From: Linnemannia hyalina
Taxonomy: Eukaryota > Mortierellomycota > Mortierellomycetes > Mortierellales > Mortierellaceae
Direction of reading: 5' to 3'
DNA: 64,000 nt
NCBI GenBank assembly: GCA_019671135.1
Contig: JAHRHY010000012.1
Span: 1,426,001 to 1,490,000, forward strand
The notes beneath the pieces were generated by a model. It did no database searches and was not told the origin of the DNA. It saw nothing but the letters and a program-made list of their open reading frames with translations. This document shows, piece by piece, positions 49,951 to 60,739 of the stretch. The position numbers and the translations under genes were made by a program. The first letter of the stretch is position 1. The number at the start of each line of letters is the position of its first letter.

Positions 49951-50779
49951 AAGCAACGTGCAGCCTTGTTCTTAACAGTAATGGTCAGAAAAAAACGGTG
50001 GCGTGAGGATGGACGGGAAGAGAGGGGTTGACAAAGAGTGAAGAAAAGAAGAAAGAAACGATAGGACGAACGATGTTCGACAAGGAATGGGTAGGGAGGA
50101 GGGACATCTCGTCCGTTGCGATTTGGCCGGTGCGCATCTGTTGAGTTAAAAATGGCGCTCGGACACTGGACTTTTGTCCTTTCGAAAGCAAGGTCGACAG
50201 CTTCCCGTACCTTTGAGAAAAGAGATGGACCCAGACCTCAGAAGAAGGTATTCCGTCTGCTGTACGTGCATGTCTCAACTCCATATTTCAGGACGCATCG
50301 AAGTGGACGGTAATGGTGACTCAAATTGGAAAAATCGCTAGAGTAATAAACCAGCTACGCCTAAGATCACCAAGAAGGCTATTCTACTGCGAGGTTTTTT
50401 TCTCTTTCCTCTAGGACAAAGAGACATCCATCTACTCGCTGACAGGAGCGATCGTTACTTTTCAAGGAGACACACCGAAAGCGCACTACAATAGGGTAAG
50501 GGGAACCTTGTTCGCACCATAAAAAACACGCCCTACCGTTAGATGAAGTTCGATTGCTTCTGGCGTTTATTGTTATTGAGTTACCTACTGGGTAATACAA
50601 GCCTTCGAACACACGATATGGTATAAAGGTGTAAGCTGAGAAGGTGAAGAGAATGATTGTCAGTCGGTATTTCTGGTTCCTTGAGTGTTTTTCGGCAAGG
50701 GTAATAAGCATGGTCTAAGGTCAATAGTCAGACGCCTGACTAATCCTTTGAGCTGTCGAGTGACATTTTGTTCCTATGA
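49951..50779. other. Gene-free flank of the decayed island
   Basis: No supported gene. The minus-strand frames at 49985-50284 and 50379-50711 look random in composition. Likely degraded sequence between the binding-protein relic and the first transposase relic. No terminal inverted repeat could be recognised by eye. Confidence 0.35.
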
Positions 50780-51346
50780 ATCCTCAGCTGCATTGTCCTT
50801 CGGCAAGAAGTACTGCTACTACAGACGCCAACAACAACAATACCTGCCTCACCAAGTTTGACCGAAACAACAAGGCGGGGGGAGAAAATAATGGTCTGGG
50901 TTTGCATCGGATATTCTGGCGTCGGACACCTTTGCTGGATTGAAGGCAGTATGAATTCTGATGCCTATCTCGGCGTTCTCCAAAGGCGTGTTCGTCAGTC
51001 CCGCGATTGGCTAGGCGTGGACAAAAGGACAATCATATTTCAGCAGGATAATGCCCGACCACACACTGCGCCCAAGTTAATGGATTTTTTTGGAAGGCAC
51101 AGGATCAAGGTCCTTGAGTGGCCACCTAATTCGCCCGACCTCAACCTTATCGACAACGTTTGGTCGTACGTCAAACAGGAGCTGGATCGGCAGCCAGAGG
51201 CGGCTGGGAACCCGAACAGGCTGTGGGAACGTGAGGAGGCGATCAGGAGGGAGATTCCTAAGGAATACCTTCACAATCTATACGAGAGCATGCCCGACCA
51301 CCTGGCGATGGTGATTCAGGACAAAGGACGCAGCACCAAGTACTGA
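50780..51346 (+). mobile_element. Tc1-type transposase relic 1 (C-terminal part)
   Basis: The open part (50858-51346, no ATG) gives the C-terminal DDE region: RRGEKIMVWVCIGYSGVGHL, IFQQDNARPHTA, WPPNSPDLNLIDNVWSYVKQ. The second catalytic Asp (QQDN) is present. Thirty-four residues later the third acid is Asp (LIDN) instead of the Glu expected in the PIEN motif of Tc1 elements. Sequence upstream (50790-50855) continues transposase-like in another frame and meets a stop, so a frameshift is likely. The DNA-binding N-terminus is missing. Non-autonomous relic. Confidence 0.85.
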
Positions 51347-51538
51347 CGACCGCGGCAGATGAAGGGCGGTCAATTAGAAAAACTGATTCAATGAAATTAT
51401 TTATTTTAAAGCGATGTCGATGACGATTCTACAAAGTAACTTTGGTTGAGATTTCACGTGAACAATGAAGAAGAGAGTGTAACAATAGAGCGAGTCTTGA
51501 GAGTAGAGGGTTAGGATGAGAATGAGAAAAGTTAATGA

Positions 51539-51874
51539 ATGTCAAAAACAGTTTTTCTAATCACTGTACAAGAACAGCGTAATGTTTCTAAGGCTAGCAG
51601 TCATATCTATCTAGATGGCGATGGTGATGGTGGAGAGCGATGCGATATAAAGAACCTAATCTGTTGCAACAATGCCCGGGTTCACACTGCGGCTTCTGTC
51701 ACCTCCTGTTTGCGCAAGTTGAGGATCAAGGTTCTGCAGTGGCCTCCATGTTCTCCTGACCTCTACCCGATCGAGAACGTATGGGCGCACATCAAACGAG
51801 AGTTGGATAGGTCGTCAAAGCAGCCAAAAAAACCTCGACGAGCTGTCGGAAATCGATCGAAGCCTAACAGGTGA
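51539..51874 (+). mobile_element. Tc1-type transposase relic 2
   Basis: Short frame whose second half reads NNARVHTA ... IKVLQWPPCSPDLYPIENVW, then AHIKRELDRSSKQPKKPRR. This is the C-terminal core of another Tc1-type transposase. The catalytic Asp of the DNARPHTA motif is replaced by Asn, while the final Glu (PIEN) is kept. The first ~40 residues are unrelated, so the element is truncated and eroded. It diverges enough from relic 1 to be a separate insertion or lineage. Confidence 0.8.
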
Positions 51875-52026
51875 ATGATAGATCTAGTGCCTTTGAAATG
51901 AAAAATGCGCTATCGAAATAAGGAACAAAACATTCCTTTCCTAATACGAAAAAGGATGACTTCGTCCAGAAGGGAGTTCAAGCGCCAATTATTATTTTTT
52001 TTGGGATAAAAAGTATAAAAGTGTGA

Positions 52027-52374
52027 TACCAATGTCGCACAGCAATCAGTTCGGCCGACTGCTCAACGTTTTCTGTCACTTCGGCATCCAATTCCGAGAG
52101 GTATCCTGAGATTTCTGAGCCCGAAAGAAATCCTCATTGTTTGGAGGTTTCCGACACATGACCAGCCATGGTGCGTGAGAAAAGAGGGGACAGGCAATGT
52201 GTTGGAGGATGCCAATGTCGCGCAGCAATCAGTTCGGCCGACTGCTCAACGTTTTCTGTCCCTTCGGCATCCAATTCCGAGAGGTATCTTGAGATTTTTG
52301 AACCCGAAAGAAATCCCTCATTGTTTGGATGTTTCCGACGCATGACCAGCGCGTGGTGCGTGAGAAGGGAGGGG
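52027..52374. repeat. Direct duplication, two ~165-bp copies
   Basis: Copies at about 52027-52190 and 52208-52374 are roughly 90% identical. They share 'gcagcaatcagttcggccg' and everything to 'gtgcgtgagaa'. On the minus strand the second copy is open and reads KISRYLSELDAEGTENVEQS. The first copy keeps the same frame for most of its length but has a stop. This looks like duplicated coding DNA from an unknown gene. Confidence 0.85.
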
Positions 52375-52851
52375 AAATGCTTGGTTTTGCTTCAATACCC
52401 CAATAACTCCATGCAATTAATGGTCTTGAGGAGCTCCTTCTTGTTGGCGCACTAAATCTCATGTGAAATTTCGTCTTTGTTGATTTTCATCCCTCTTTCT
52501 TTACCCATGAGGCTATGAAAATTGTACTTCCATTTTCAGTCGCAATGTGTAGAGGAACCAATAGCATAATGGTTCCCATTCCCACAGCGGTGGTATGACG
52601 ATTGATTTAGACATCGCTGGTCCCATGTGAAAAAAGTAAGGACCAAAATCGATCGGACCAAATGTTTTTTTTTGTACGATCCAAAAGGATAAATCGAACC
52701 CACAATTGATAGAAGGAGCTAGAAATGCAAGTTTCTTTTTAAAAAAAGGTGTTTTGTTTGAAAAGAAGATGTTGAGCAACTTGAAGAAACAACTATAAAA
52801 AAGCCTTCACTCCCAACTCCTTAAAAACAAACTACCCACAGTTACAACATT

Positions 52852-53772
52852 ATGTCTACCGAAGAAGAAGTACAGGACAAGGAATCTCAGCTTTTGGAGG
52901 CGTGCATTACAACTATTGTCAGTCCATTCCGCGAAAAATACGAAGAAAAATGGGAGGAGGAAGCTTACTGGGAAGCTGTTGAGACTTTCAAGGCTGAATC
53001 CAAGAAGATTGGATATGAGGACCCGTTTGAAGTCCTTGGCAAAGGCAGATTTACCAGCTTTGAGGCGATCCGCGACATTCTCAAGGCTGGACCCAAGCCA
53101 TGCTTCAGAAAGGGTTGGAAGAGTCCGTACACTGGAGAGAAAGTCGATATTTTGGCACTTGTTGAGAGTCTTCATCATGCCTCTGGCCCCAAATTTGAAG
53201 GCAAAGAACGAATTGTTATTGTTGATTTTTGGGCCACATGGTAAGGATCTACTTTTTTTTCTTATAAAAATAATAATAATCTAATCTAATCTAATCTAAC
53301 CTGAGCCAATGTCGATATCAAAATAGGTGCGGATCATGCCTGGAAATTTCTCCAGAATTATCGGATATTTTTGAAAAATACGCAGGACGCATTGCCGTCA
53401 TTGGTTTGAATAATGACGATATGCTCGACAGACAACAAGAGCATAGCATCGAGAAAACCAGGACATTCCTCGAAACAAAAAATGAAAGCATCCGCTATTC
53501 ATCTTATATTGATACAGAAGATCACTTCGCCAGAGATTGTAAGTACAAATGATAATTTTACTTTCATTTTTTTTTGAAAAAAAAAAGTTAGTCTGACAGA
53601 TCTTTTTTTTTTTTACGCTTTTCTAGCCCTTTTCATGAAAATCGGGTATGAAGGAATTCCATGTGCTGCATTGTTAGTTGATAATGAGGTCAGATATGCT
53701 GGCCGCGCGAGATTCTGCATTGAGGATCCTTTGGAAGAGGTCTTGAAGGAATTGTATCCCGTCGAGGAGTAA
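52852..53772 (+). CDS. Thioredoxin-like protein with CGSC motif
   Basis: Exons 52852-53240, 53327-53538 and 53627-53772 give 248 residues. The N-terminal ~110 residues are charged and helical without a known domain; no signal peptide is visible. From ~120 there is a thioredoxin/TlpA-like fold: IVIVDFWATWCGSCLEISPE with the redox CGSC motif split by intron 1. The strand-turn IAVIGLNNDD follows, and YEGIPCAALLVDNEVRYAGR supplies the conserved cis-proline turn (IP). Likely a cytosolic thiol-disulphide reductase or peroxiredoxin-like protein. It is intact, though placed between transposon and pseudogene relics, and is more A/T-rich with less biased codons than neighbouring genes. Intron 1 contains a (CTAAT)n run (53280-53299). 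Its partner is unknown. Confidence 0.82.
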
Positions 53773-54890
53773 TTGCTCTGCAACATTTTTTTTATCCAGT
53801 AAAATTGCTGCCATTTTCCCACTAAAGTGCTCCATCTTTCTCTGAATTCATCCTTTTTTTTTTTGAAATGTTCATCATCCATCTTTGCAATCAGCCCCAG
53901 GATGCCTCTCGATGATTCCTAGGCCTTGAGGTCATGCTTCTGTCAGAGCTATACCCATTTCGGTGATGACGTCATTGTGAAATAAATTAACCGTGTTGCA
54001 ATGTTAGCAATAATGAGAAGTGGTAAGTTCAGCTGTAGATGCCTGTCGGCAACCCGCGAGGATCCATTGCTCCTTTTGATACTGCTGCCTGCTTAGAGTA
54101 GTAGTGCGCAGTAGCACTTAGTGTGTTGTGATGGCATGGACTTGCAAGGCTCATGCATAGAATCGAGTAGTGGGAAAAGTAATGACAACAAGAGTGAAGG
54201 TACACGTTAGTCGTACGCAATTGCCTCATGGGCTGCTGTTGAGCATGCGCGTCTGAAGGATGGGAGCATGGAGGGAGCTGAGTGGTTGTGTATGTGTGTG
54301 ATGTGCAAGTGAGCATAGTCGTGGGTTGTTGAAATGCGCCAACTGGAGAATTAGGGGGTGACTAGAACAAGTCATATTGGAATGTGTAAGAAAGGGTATC
54401 AAAGCGCGATGGAGAAGGGTGGTTGCTGTTGTTGTTATTGTTATTGTTATTGTCTCCGGGGATCTGGATCAAAGTGAGGGAGAGGGCGAGATTCGCTTAA
54501 TCTGACTGTTTATGGCAGCAGTGAGAGGAGGATAGAGTTCGAGAGTGCAAGAACGAGGAGATGGACGAAGAGAAAGTGTCAAGAACAAGGAAAAAGGAAC
54601 GGCACAACAACTCTAATGATTCGGTCAATTCGCAGGCAAAACAAATGAAAGTAGACAAACAAATGCACAGACAGACGGACGGAGGGAATAAGGGAGACAG
54701 ACAGGGGCAGTCCAGCCAACAGCAAACACTTGCGCGAGCAGATAGACTAAAAAATGACTGAAAAAATGGAAGACGATGCCAAGGAGGGACGAGATGGTAT
54801 CCTGTTGAAGATATCGAAAAACCGGTTATCTTGTTATGAACGTGAATCTAACCAAGGCACTTTCTATCTCTTCTCATAGTAATCACGGGA
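53773..54890. other. 1.1-kb gene-free segment of the decayed island
   Basis: Contains (TTGTTA)n-like sequence at 54426-54452 and an Arg/Lys/Gln-rich frame at 54561-54761 that looks like translated A/G-rich repeats. No gene supported. Confidence 0.35.
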
Positions 54891-55684
54891 GTACATAGCT
54901 TTCCCTCCCATATCACCATCAACATGTCCTCTCTCTCTCCTACCATGGCCATGGGAAACATTGGAACCTGGCAAAAGAAATCCGGTGATGCCATTTCCGC
55001 CGGTGCTGCTTACGCCGACGCCCCCGTCACTAACATGCGCAAGATCATTGCTCGGCGTTTGACCAAGTCGAAGCAGACCGTCCCTCGCTACTATGTCACC
55101 GTCGAGATGGAAATGGAAAAGATCATGAAGCTCCGCGAGGTCCTCAGCAAGTCCTCTGAGGAAACGTACAAGTTGTCGGTCAATGACTTCATCGTCAAGG
55201 CTTCTGCTTTTGCCCTCAAGGTCATCCCCCGAGGTCAACAGCTCGTGGATGAACGACTCTATCAGTTAGTACCACACTTCGGTCATCTGCGTTGCTACCT
55301 CGGCCCCCACTGGATTGATCACCCCCATTGTCGCCAACGCCGAGACATCATCCCCAACCAGGTTAAGGACTTGGCTTCCCGTGCCTCCGCCATCAAGCTC
55401 TCCCCCACGAGTGCAAGGGCGGTACCTTCACCATCTCCAACATGGGCATGTACGTCATCAAGCACTTCACTGCCATCATTAACCCCCCTTAGTCCTGCAT
55501 CTTGGCCGTCGGAGCCACCGAGAAGCGCGTTGTCCCCGGTGCTGAGGGTGGCGAGCACCGCACTGCCTCGATCATGGCCGTTACACTAAACCCTGGCCAC
55601 CGCACCGTCGACGGTGCCGTTTCTGCCCAGTTCTTGAAGGCCTTCAAGGGTTACATGGAAACCCCCTTGAAGATTTTATTGTAA
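54891..55684 (+). pseudogene. Pyruvate dehydrogenase E2 (dihydrolipoamide acetyltransferase) pseudogene
   Basis: Starts with sequence like the mature N-terminus of PDC-E2 (FPSHITINMSSLSPTM, then GNIGTWQKKSGDAIS). After only ~25 residues of the lipoyl domain it jumps to the catalytic-domain sequence YADAPVTNMRKIIARRLTKS. The lipoyl Lys region, linker and E1/E3-binding domain are deleted. The open part continues VPRYYVTVEMEMEKIMKLRE to FIVKASAFALKV. Then several frameshifts follow, with recognisable pieces in other frames (SVATSAPTGLITPIVANAE-like, and near the end HRTVDGAVSAQFLKAFKGYM), ending at TAA-like TGT/TAA by 55684. There are no introns. This looks like a rearranged, decayed gene copy; the functional gene must be elsewhere. 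Confidence 0.88.
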
Positions 55685-55929
55685 AATGACTTCACTCTCT
55701 ATTTCATAATTTTCCATTTCTTTTTTGTTCACATATCCGCAAAGACCCTCATTCCTCTTCTTCCACACAACATCCCGCTCGTGTTCAAACTTTCTCTAAC
55801 GTACAGAACCTTTTCCCTCTTTTTTCCTTCCCACGCCGTTTCTCGTAACGGTTGCAAATCATCCAAATAAAAACCATATAATTGAAGAAAAATATAGCTC
55901 GTTGCTTTTTTTGTATTGTAATTGGTGAC

Positions 55930-56740
55930 TAAAGAGCAAAAGGTGAAATAATTAGATGATGGCGAGGGTGGCAAGAGACCAAGAGCCAAGGTCAAAATAC
56001 CATTTCCAAGACCGTTCGCACTGTTTCCACATCCGAATTTTCCTCCAGCCTGCAGACTGGCACATGACAAGGCGCGGCCGGGGACAGGGGTAGTCGTATC
56101 CGTGACGGTGCGATTGGCGCTCGTCAACAGCTGCATCGTCTCATCCTCGGCAGTGTTGCGGATCCAGTTGTATTGCGAGATCTTGAACAGTTCTGGATGG
56201 ACAGCACGGACAAGGTCCTGAAGTACGGCGTCGTCCATGACCACGGCGCCTCCGAACCAGTTGCGACCATCGTTGGGGTTGACCAGTCCGTATTCTCTGA
56301 AAACTGCAGACCTTGAGAGTGGATCCGGGTGCGACTGTGGCAGAGAGTTGGTAGATCTGCAAGAAGGCGTCGTATGTAGACAGATTCGTCAATCAGGATA
56401 TCGACCGTCTGAATTGCGGTCGCAAAAGTAGCAGAGGTCGAGAAGGTAGATGAATCAGTACCGTTAAAGAACGTCGCACCAGCATCGGTGGAGAGGATAC
56501 TTTTGTAAGGAGCACTCGAGAGGAGCCAAGATGCGGTGTTGTTGTTGGAAGGGGAAGGCGCGTCGTATAGAGACTAGGCGATGATTGGTTTTGTGGTTGT
56601 TTTTGTTGTCGCGGCGGATTTGTAGCAGTTGTAATTGTTCTTGATTGAGGCTGTGAGTGTTAGGGCGTCTTTCTCGGCACTGAAGAACGTCGAGTAGTAC
56701 TCGAGCCATTCCGTGCGTTGGAGATGGAGTATGGGTTTGT
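55930..56740 (-). pseudogene. C-terminal half of the same secreted binding-protein-like family, frameshifted
   Basis: Minus-strand reading across several frames gives RTEWLEYYSTFFSAEKDALT, then LLSSAPYKSILSTDAGATFF, TFATAIQTVDILIDE, TYDAFLQIYQLSATVAPGST, and FREYGLVNPNDGRNWFGGAV followed by VMDDAVLQDLVRAVHPELF. A Ser/Gly-rich stretch and hydrophobic end (ILTLALGLL) resemble a GPI-anchor signal. The segment order matches the C-terminal half of fungal secreted 'periplasmic-binding-protein-like' proteins. At least three frame changes and one stop interrupt it. It lies upstream, not downstream, of the matching N-terminal half (49381-49950) on the same strand. Confidence 0.55.
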
Positions 56741-57081
56741 GCGTCAGTGTTTTAGAGTTGGGCGCGTTTTGATTGTTGTCATCGAAATTAGGAACGAGTC
56801 GCTTGGACCCTCATCTCTGAAAGCAAAAAAAAGGCTCCTTTTTATTTACGACTTTCGGGGTTTTGAATAAGAAAAAAAATGATGTGCGCTACATCATACC
56901 ATGCCACATGAGGGAGAAAGGGATGGCTCGGTTTAAAGGAAACAATAGAAGGAATGCAAATTTGGAGTAAAAGATGGCAGAAATGAAGATAAAATAGGGG
57001 TGTGGACTGTTGGTTTATCTAAAGGACGGCATAAATCGGGTTTGACAGGAACGGCCTTCTCTCATTTTTAAGCGCTTCTCT

Positions 57082-57450
57082 TCAAGCCTCCGCATTCGCC
57101 GGACCAGTGGTAGTACCAGTACCAGTAGTGGAGGTGCCTCCAACGACTTGGACAGCGTTTTGGAGCGGCTTGGTGACGGCATTTGAGGCATCTTGGGAGA
57201 TGCTAGGGTCGGTCAAGTGATTCACAGCGCCGTTGTTTGTAGAGGTTTTTTGGCGAGCTTGGCAATATTTCGGGGAGGTTCCTGATGACGCCGGCGCCAT
57301 CGTCAGCGTTTTGAGTGATGGGCGCCACTGCTGGGGGTTCGTCACGCTTGACGGCGGCGACGGTGATCGAGTTGGAATCGGAGTCGGAGGTGGTGGAGAG
57401 TGACACTGGGGCGGCTTGGACGACGACGGTCAAGGTGATGAGGAAGTCAT
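57082..57450 (-). pseudogene. Frameshifted small secreted protein gene
   Basis: An ATG at 57450 leads, after one frame slip, to a hydrophobic segment FLITLTVVVQAAPVS like a signal peptide, then SLSTTSDSDSNSITVAAVKR, with a possible Lys-Arg processing site. A second slip near 57260 joins RNLPEIL to the frame reading TSTNNGAVNHLTDPSISQDA ... and ending at ...ANAEA-stop (57082). Restoring the frame is not attempted. Unknown family; Ser/Thr-rich, ~120 residues. Sequencing error could also explain the slips. Confidence 0.4.
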
Positions 57451-57455
57451 TTTTG

Positions 57456-57489
57456 GTGTGTGTGTGTGTGTGTGCGTGTGTGTGTGTGT
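57456..57489. repeat. (GT)n microsatellite
   Basis: Seventeen GT units with one c interruption at 57475. Directly upstream of the ATG of the small secreted pseudogene (CA on that strand). Confidence 0.95.
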
Positions 57490-58450
57490 ATATACCCAGC
57501 TAGGTAATATCCGTGCGAATGTGTTTGTCTTCCATTCGAGGACCGTGTACCAGGAAGAAAGGGTAAGTGCGACATTCACAGGGTCAGAGAAACGACCGCA
57601 TCCTTCAGAATTGTCGAGACAAAAAAAAGCAACCGAAAAAAGTTTGACCCACATAACCGAGCTAAGGGAAGGAGAGAAAGAAAGTGTGAGAGAAGGACGC
57701 AGATGCAAGAAAGCAGAGGTGGATCGCATCGAAGAACGCAAGAAGGGATCACAAAAAAAGAGATCCACGAACAGAGAACCAACACAAAGAAAAAAAACAC
57801 GGGAGAGAAAGACAAGGACACATATCATCCATGGGGGGGCGACCAGAAAAAAATTGAAATGCCTTAGAGCCCGTTAAGCCCCATCTCCTCATCTTTCCGT
57901 TCAATCTCGCTTCCCTCTCATAAAATAGTCCCTGATGGTGGTTTCCTTCCCTTACCCTCTTGCTGGCTTAAAAAGTCGCTTGTTTGATAACCTAAAAATA
58001 AAGGGGGAAAGGAAGAATGGGAGAAAAGGGAGGGCAGGCAGGGAACAGTCTCCGATTTTTAACAGCGAACAATTTATTATGGGCAAAAACAAAAACCATT
58101 ACCAACACTTTTTCTGCAAGAGAGCGTCAATGATTTGAGAGAACCGTAAGCGGAGTGCCACAATGACGGGAGGAGCTCATTTCGAGGAAAGAAAAAAAAA
58201 AGCTAACAGGCGAAAGATTGAAGGAGTGAGAGCCACAAAAATAATAGGGTAAGAAAAGGCAGATACCATTCTTGCAAGTTATTTAAAGGAGGCCGCAATG
58301 AGAGGTGATAGGGAAGGGTACGCCTTGCCGCTACTGTGATACACGCAAAGAAAGGATGTTTGGTGAACTCAACCGATAGTGTTTGTCATACGCGGGGTCA
58401 AGGTCAAAATCGGAGAGTCTCGTAGTTTATTTTTGTTAATTTCAGGAGGA
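57490..58450. other. 0.96-kb spacer, no gene
   Basis: A/G-rich, with Lys/Arg/Glu-rich chance frames on plus (57416-57877). Probable promoter remnants of the secreted pseudogene and 3' flank of the Myb gene. Confidence 0.4.
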
Positions 58451-60739
58451 TTAGGGACCGACCAAGTTCTGGATCGACATCATGTTCGCGGTGCTCCGTC
58501 TCCTCTCCCACCTCACTTCTACGTCCTCCTCTTCTTCCTCCTCTTCCTCCTGGTCAACTTCATACTCCTCATCATCCTCCATCTCACAACCCTCCTCATC
58601 TGTACAACTCGATCGACGACTGCCACTATCGTCACCGTGTCTTGCCATCTCATCCAGTGCCGAGCACGACCAATGATGCAAGAGCGAGGGTTTGCCGTTC
58701 CCGTGGCTCACTATTGCCGTCTGCTTCGTCGCGTTGCTAGTTATCAGTGGCGTCCCCAACAACAGAGCTGGCTGTCCAACTGGTGGTGGAGATGATGGTC
58801 CGCCATAATGGTGATGATGGGGTGGAGAGTGCGAGGTTCGAAAAGGATGCACACCGCCATCGCCATGGTGAGACTCTTTGTGCGAACGGTCGTAGGAAGG
58901 AGGCAGTGGTGGGCCTGGGAAGAAACCACCTACAGGTCCGTCGGCTTGGGAAGCCGTGGAGCCACTGCTTTTGCTCGTCTGGATGGACTTGATGCTTGCG
59001 GAGGATTGGACATTCGCGTAGGAAAAGGATGGTCTCCGTGGACCCATAGCGCCTTGCTGGTGGTGTTGGGGCACGGGCCTCGTAGATGGAGGAGGGGGAG
59101 CAATGGGGGCGGGGCCAGAGATTCCAGGGAGGGCCATGAAGTGTCCAGATGACGATGTTGACACTTCAGAGTCTGAGGACGACCAAGGACCTCGTGAACG
59201 TGGCATGTCGGGGGTTCTTGGAGGCGACAAGGGCATGCGCTGATGGGAATGGTGATGATGAGCGAGGGCACTGCTGGATCGCACCATACCTGTGCCTCCT
59301 CCTGATGGGGAGGGGTAGGAGGTGGTCGATGGAGGTGGAGGGTGAGGGGCCATGACGTTATGGGCTGGCAGAGAAAGACGCCTCTCGTAGGGCAAGAAAC
59401 GCGCCGGCAACTGCATCCCACCGGAAGGGTACGCAAGGGGCGAAGCCGGACCTGACCCACTACCACTGCTCGGTCCGCTGATACTGTTGCGAAGAAAGAG
59501 TCGCTGCCGAGACAGAGGAGGACTCTGCAACTGCTGCTGGGAGTGATGTTCCTGAATCATTATCGAAGGCATGGACATCCTCCGCTTCTTGCGCTGCATC
59601 GTGGTGTTGAAATGGTTCTTGATCGCGTTGTCGGGTCGGCCGGGCATATGCTTCGCCATCTCGGCCCACTTGGAACCCATCCGACTGTACAATTCCAGGA
59701 TGCGCATGTCCTCTTCATGTGTGAACGGTGCCTTGTTGACTGTTTTGTTGATAAATGATGGATGAATGTGAAACGACGGAGGTTTGATCAGCGATTTGAT
59801 TACACATAAAAATAGAAAGGAGGATTGACAATCGTAATCATAGGTTTGATTTGTGTAACATCTCGAGATTGATCGACGGAAAAAAAATGTGAAACATACT
59901 GTTGGGATCGAGATGGTTGTGCCAACGCTCTCGGCACTGTTTGCCTGTGCGCGATCCGATCTTGGATGCAATAAATACCCACTTTTCGGGCCCATGATTC
60001 TTCACAAGCTCACTCAACTTTCTATCCTCCTATTTCCAAACACACATATAAATATATAAAGAAACTTATGTTAATGTCCGTCGTTGTCTTGTTAGCTTAT
60101 TGATAAAAATTGATGTAGAAATGTGGCGTACCTCGTCGGTCCAGGGTCCCTTGACTTGTCGTGGCCGAGCGGACGAGATAACCCGCCACCGATGCATACA
60201 TTCGTTCCTGTCGCGTGAGCCGTCCGGGAACGCATATTCCGACACTCTCTGCCATGACTTTGTCCCACATGTTATCACCGCCTCGTTCAACAACTGGTCC
60301 TACATTAACAAAACAGAGGAGCAATTTCGTTGTTTCGTGTGAGTTATCAACATCATTTTCTTGCCGAAGTGAGTAATATCCTCGATACGGTAGCAGGATA
60401 CATATGGACACATACCTCATGTCGATGCCAGGGCTTGTTGGTATAGGTAGCAAACTCATGCTCACTGTTATTATGTCCGGGACCACCATACCGGATCTGG
60501 CGAGGGTGACTATGATGGTATGAATGATGTGGCTGCTGTGGGTATTGAAATTGTTGATGATGCTGAGGAGGATGTTGGTGGCTCACATCGGGGTAGGAGA
60601 TAGAGGGGTGAGCAGGGAACGAGTAGGTCGATCCGGTAGAGCCTGCAGAACTGGGGGATGAGAAACTCATTCTTTCCATTGATTGCTCCATGGTGAGGTA
60701 TCTTGTATTCAGGGGAGGCAATTGTGCTGGTGACTTCAT
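58451..60739 (-). CDS. Three-repeat Myb (R1R2R3) DNA-binding protein
   Basis: Minus-strand exons 60739-60416, 60299-60132, 60029-59900 and 59739-58451 give 636 residues. A His/Gln/Pro-rich N-terminus precedes three SANT/Myb repeats at about 100-260. R1 has the spaced tryptophans of KPWHRHE ... [11 protein letters not shown] ... [11 protein letters not shown]2 is [20 protein letters not shown] ... [14 protein letters not shown]3 is [20 protein letters not shown] ... [22 protein letters not shown]2 and R3 resemble c-Myb, giving likely nuclear, sequence-specific DNA binding. The remaining ~375 residues are disordered, Pro/Ser/His-rich, ending in a long Asp/Glu tract (~600-620: [11 protein letters not shown]) that could be an activation region. 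The start [10 protein letters not shown] is preceded by C/T-rich sequence; an in-frame ATG at 61159 lies in low-complexity promoter. Confidence 0.9.

Noticed and set aside
57416..57877. 153-codon plus-strand ORF with Val/Cys repeats and Lys/Arg/Glu
   Set aside because: Translation of the GT microsatellite followed by A/G-rich sequence.
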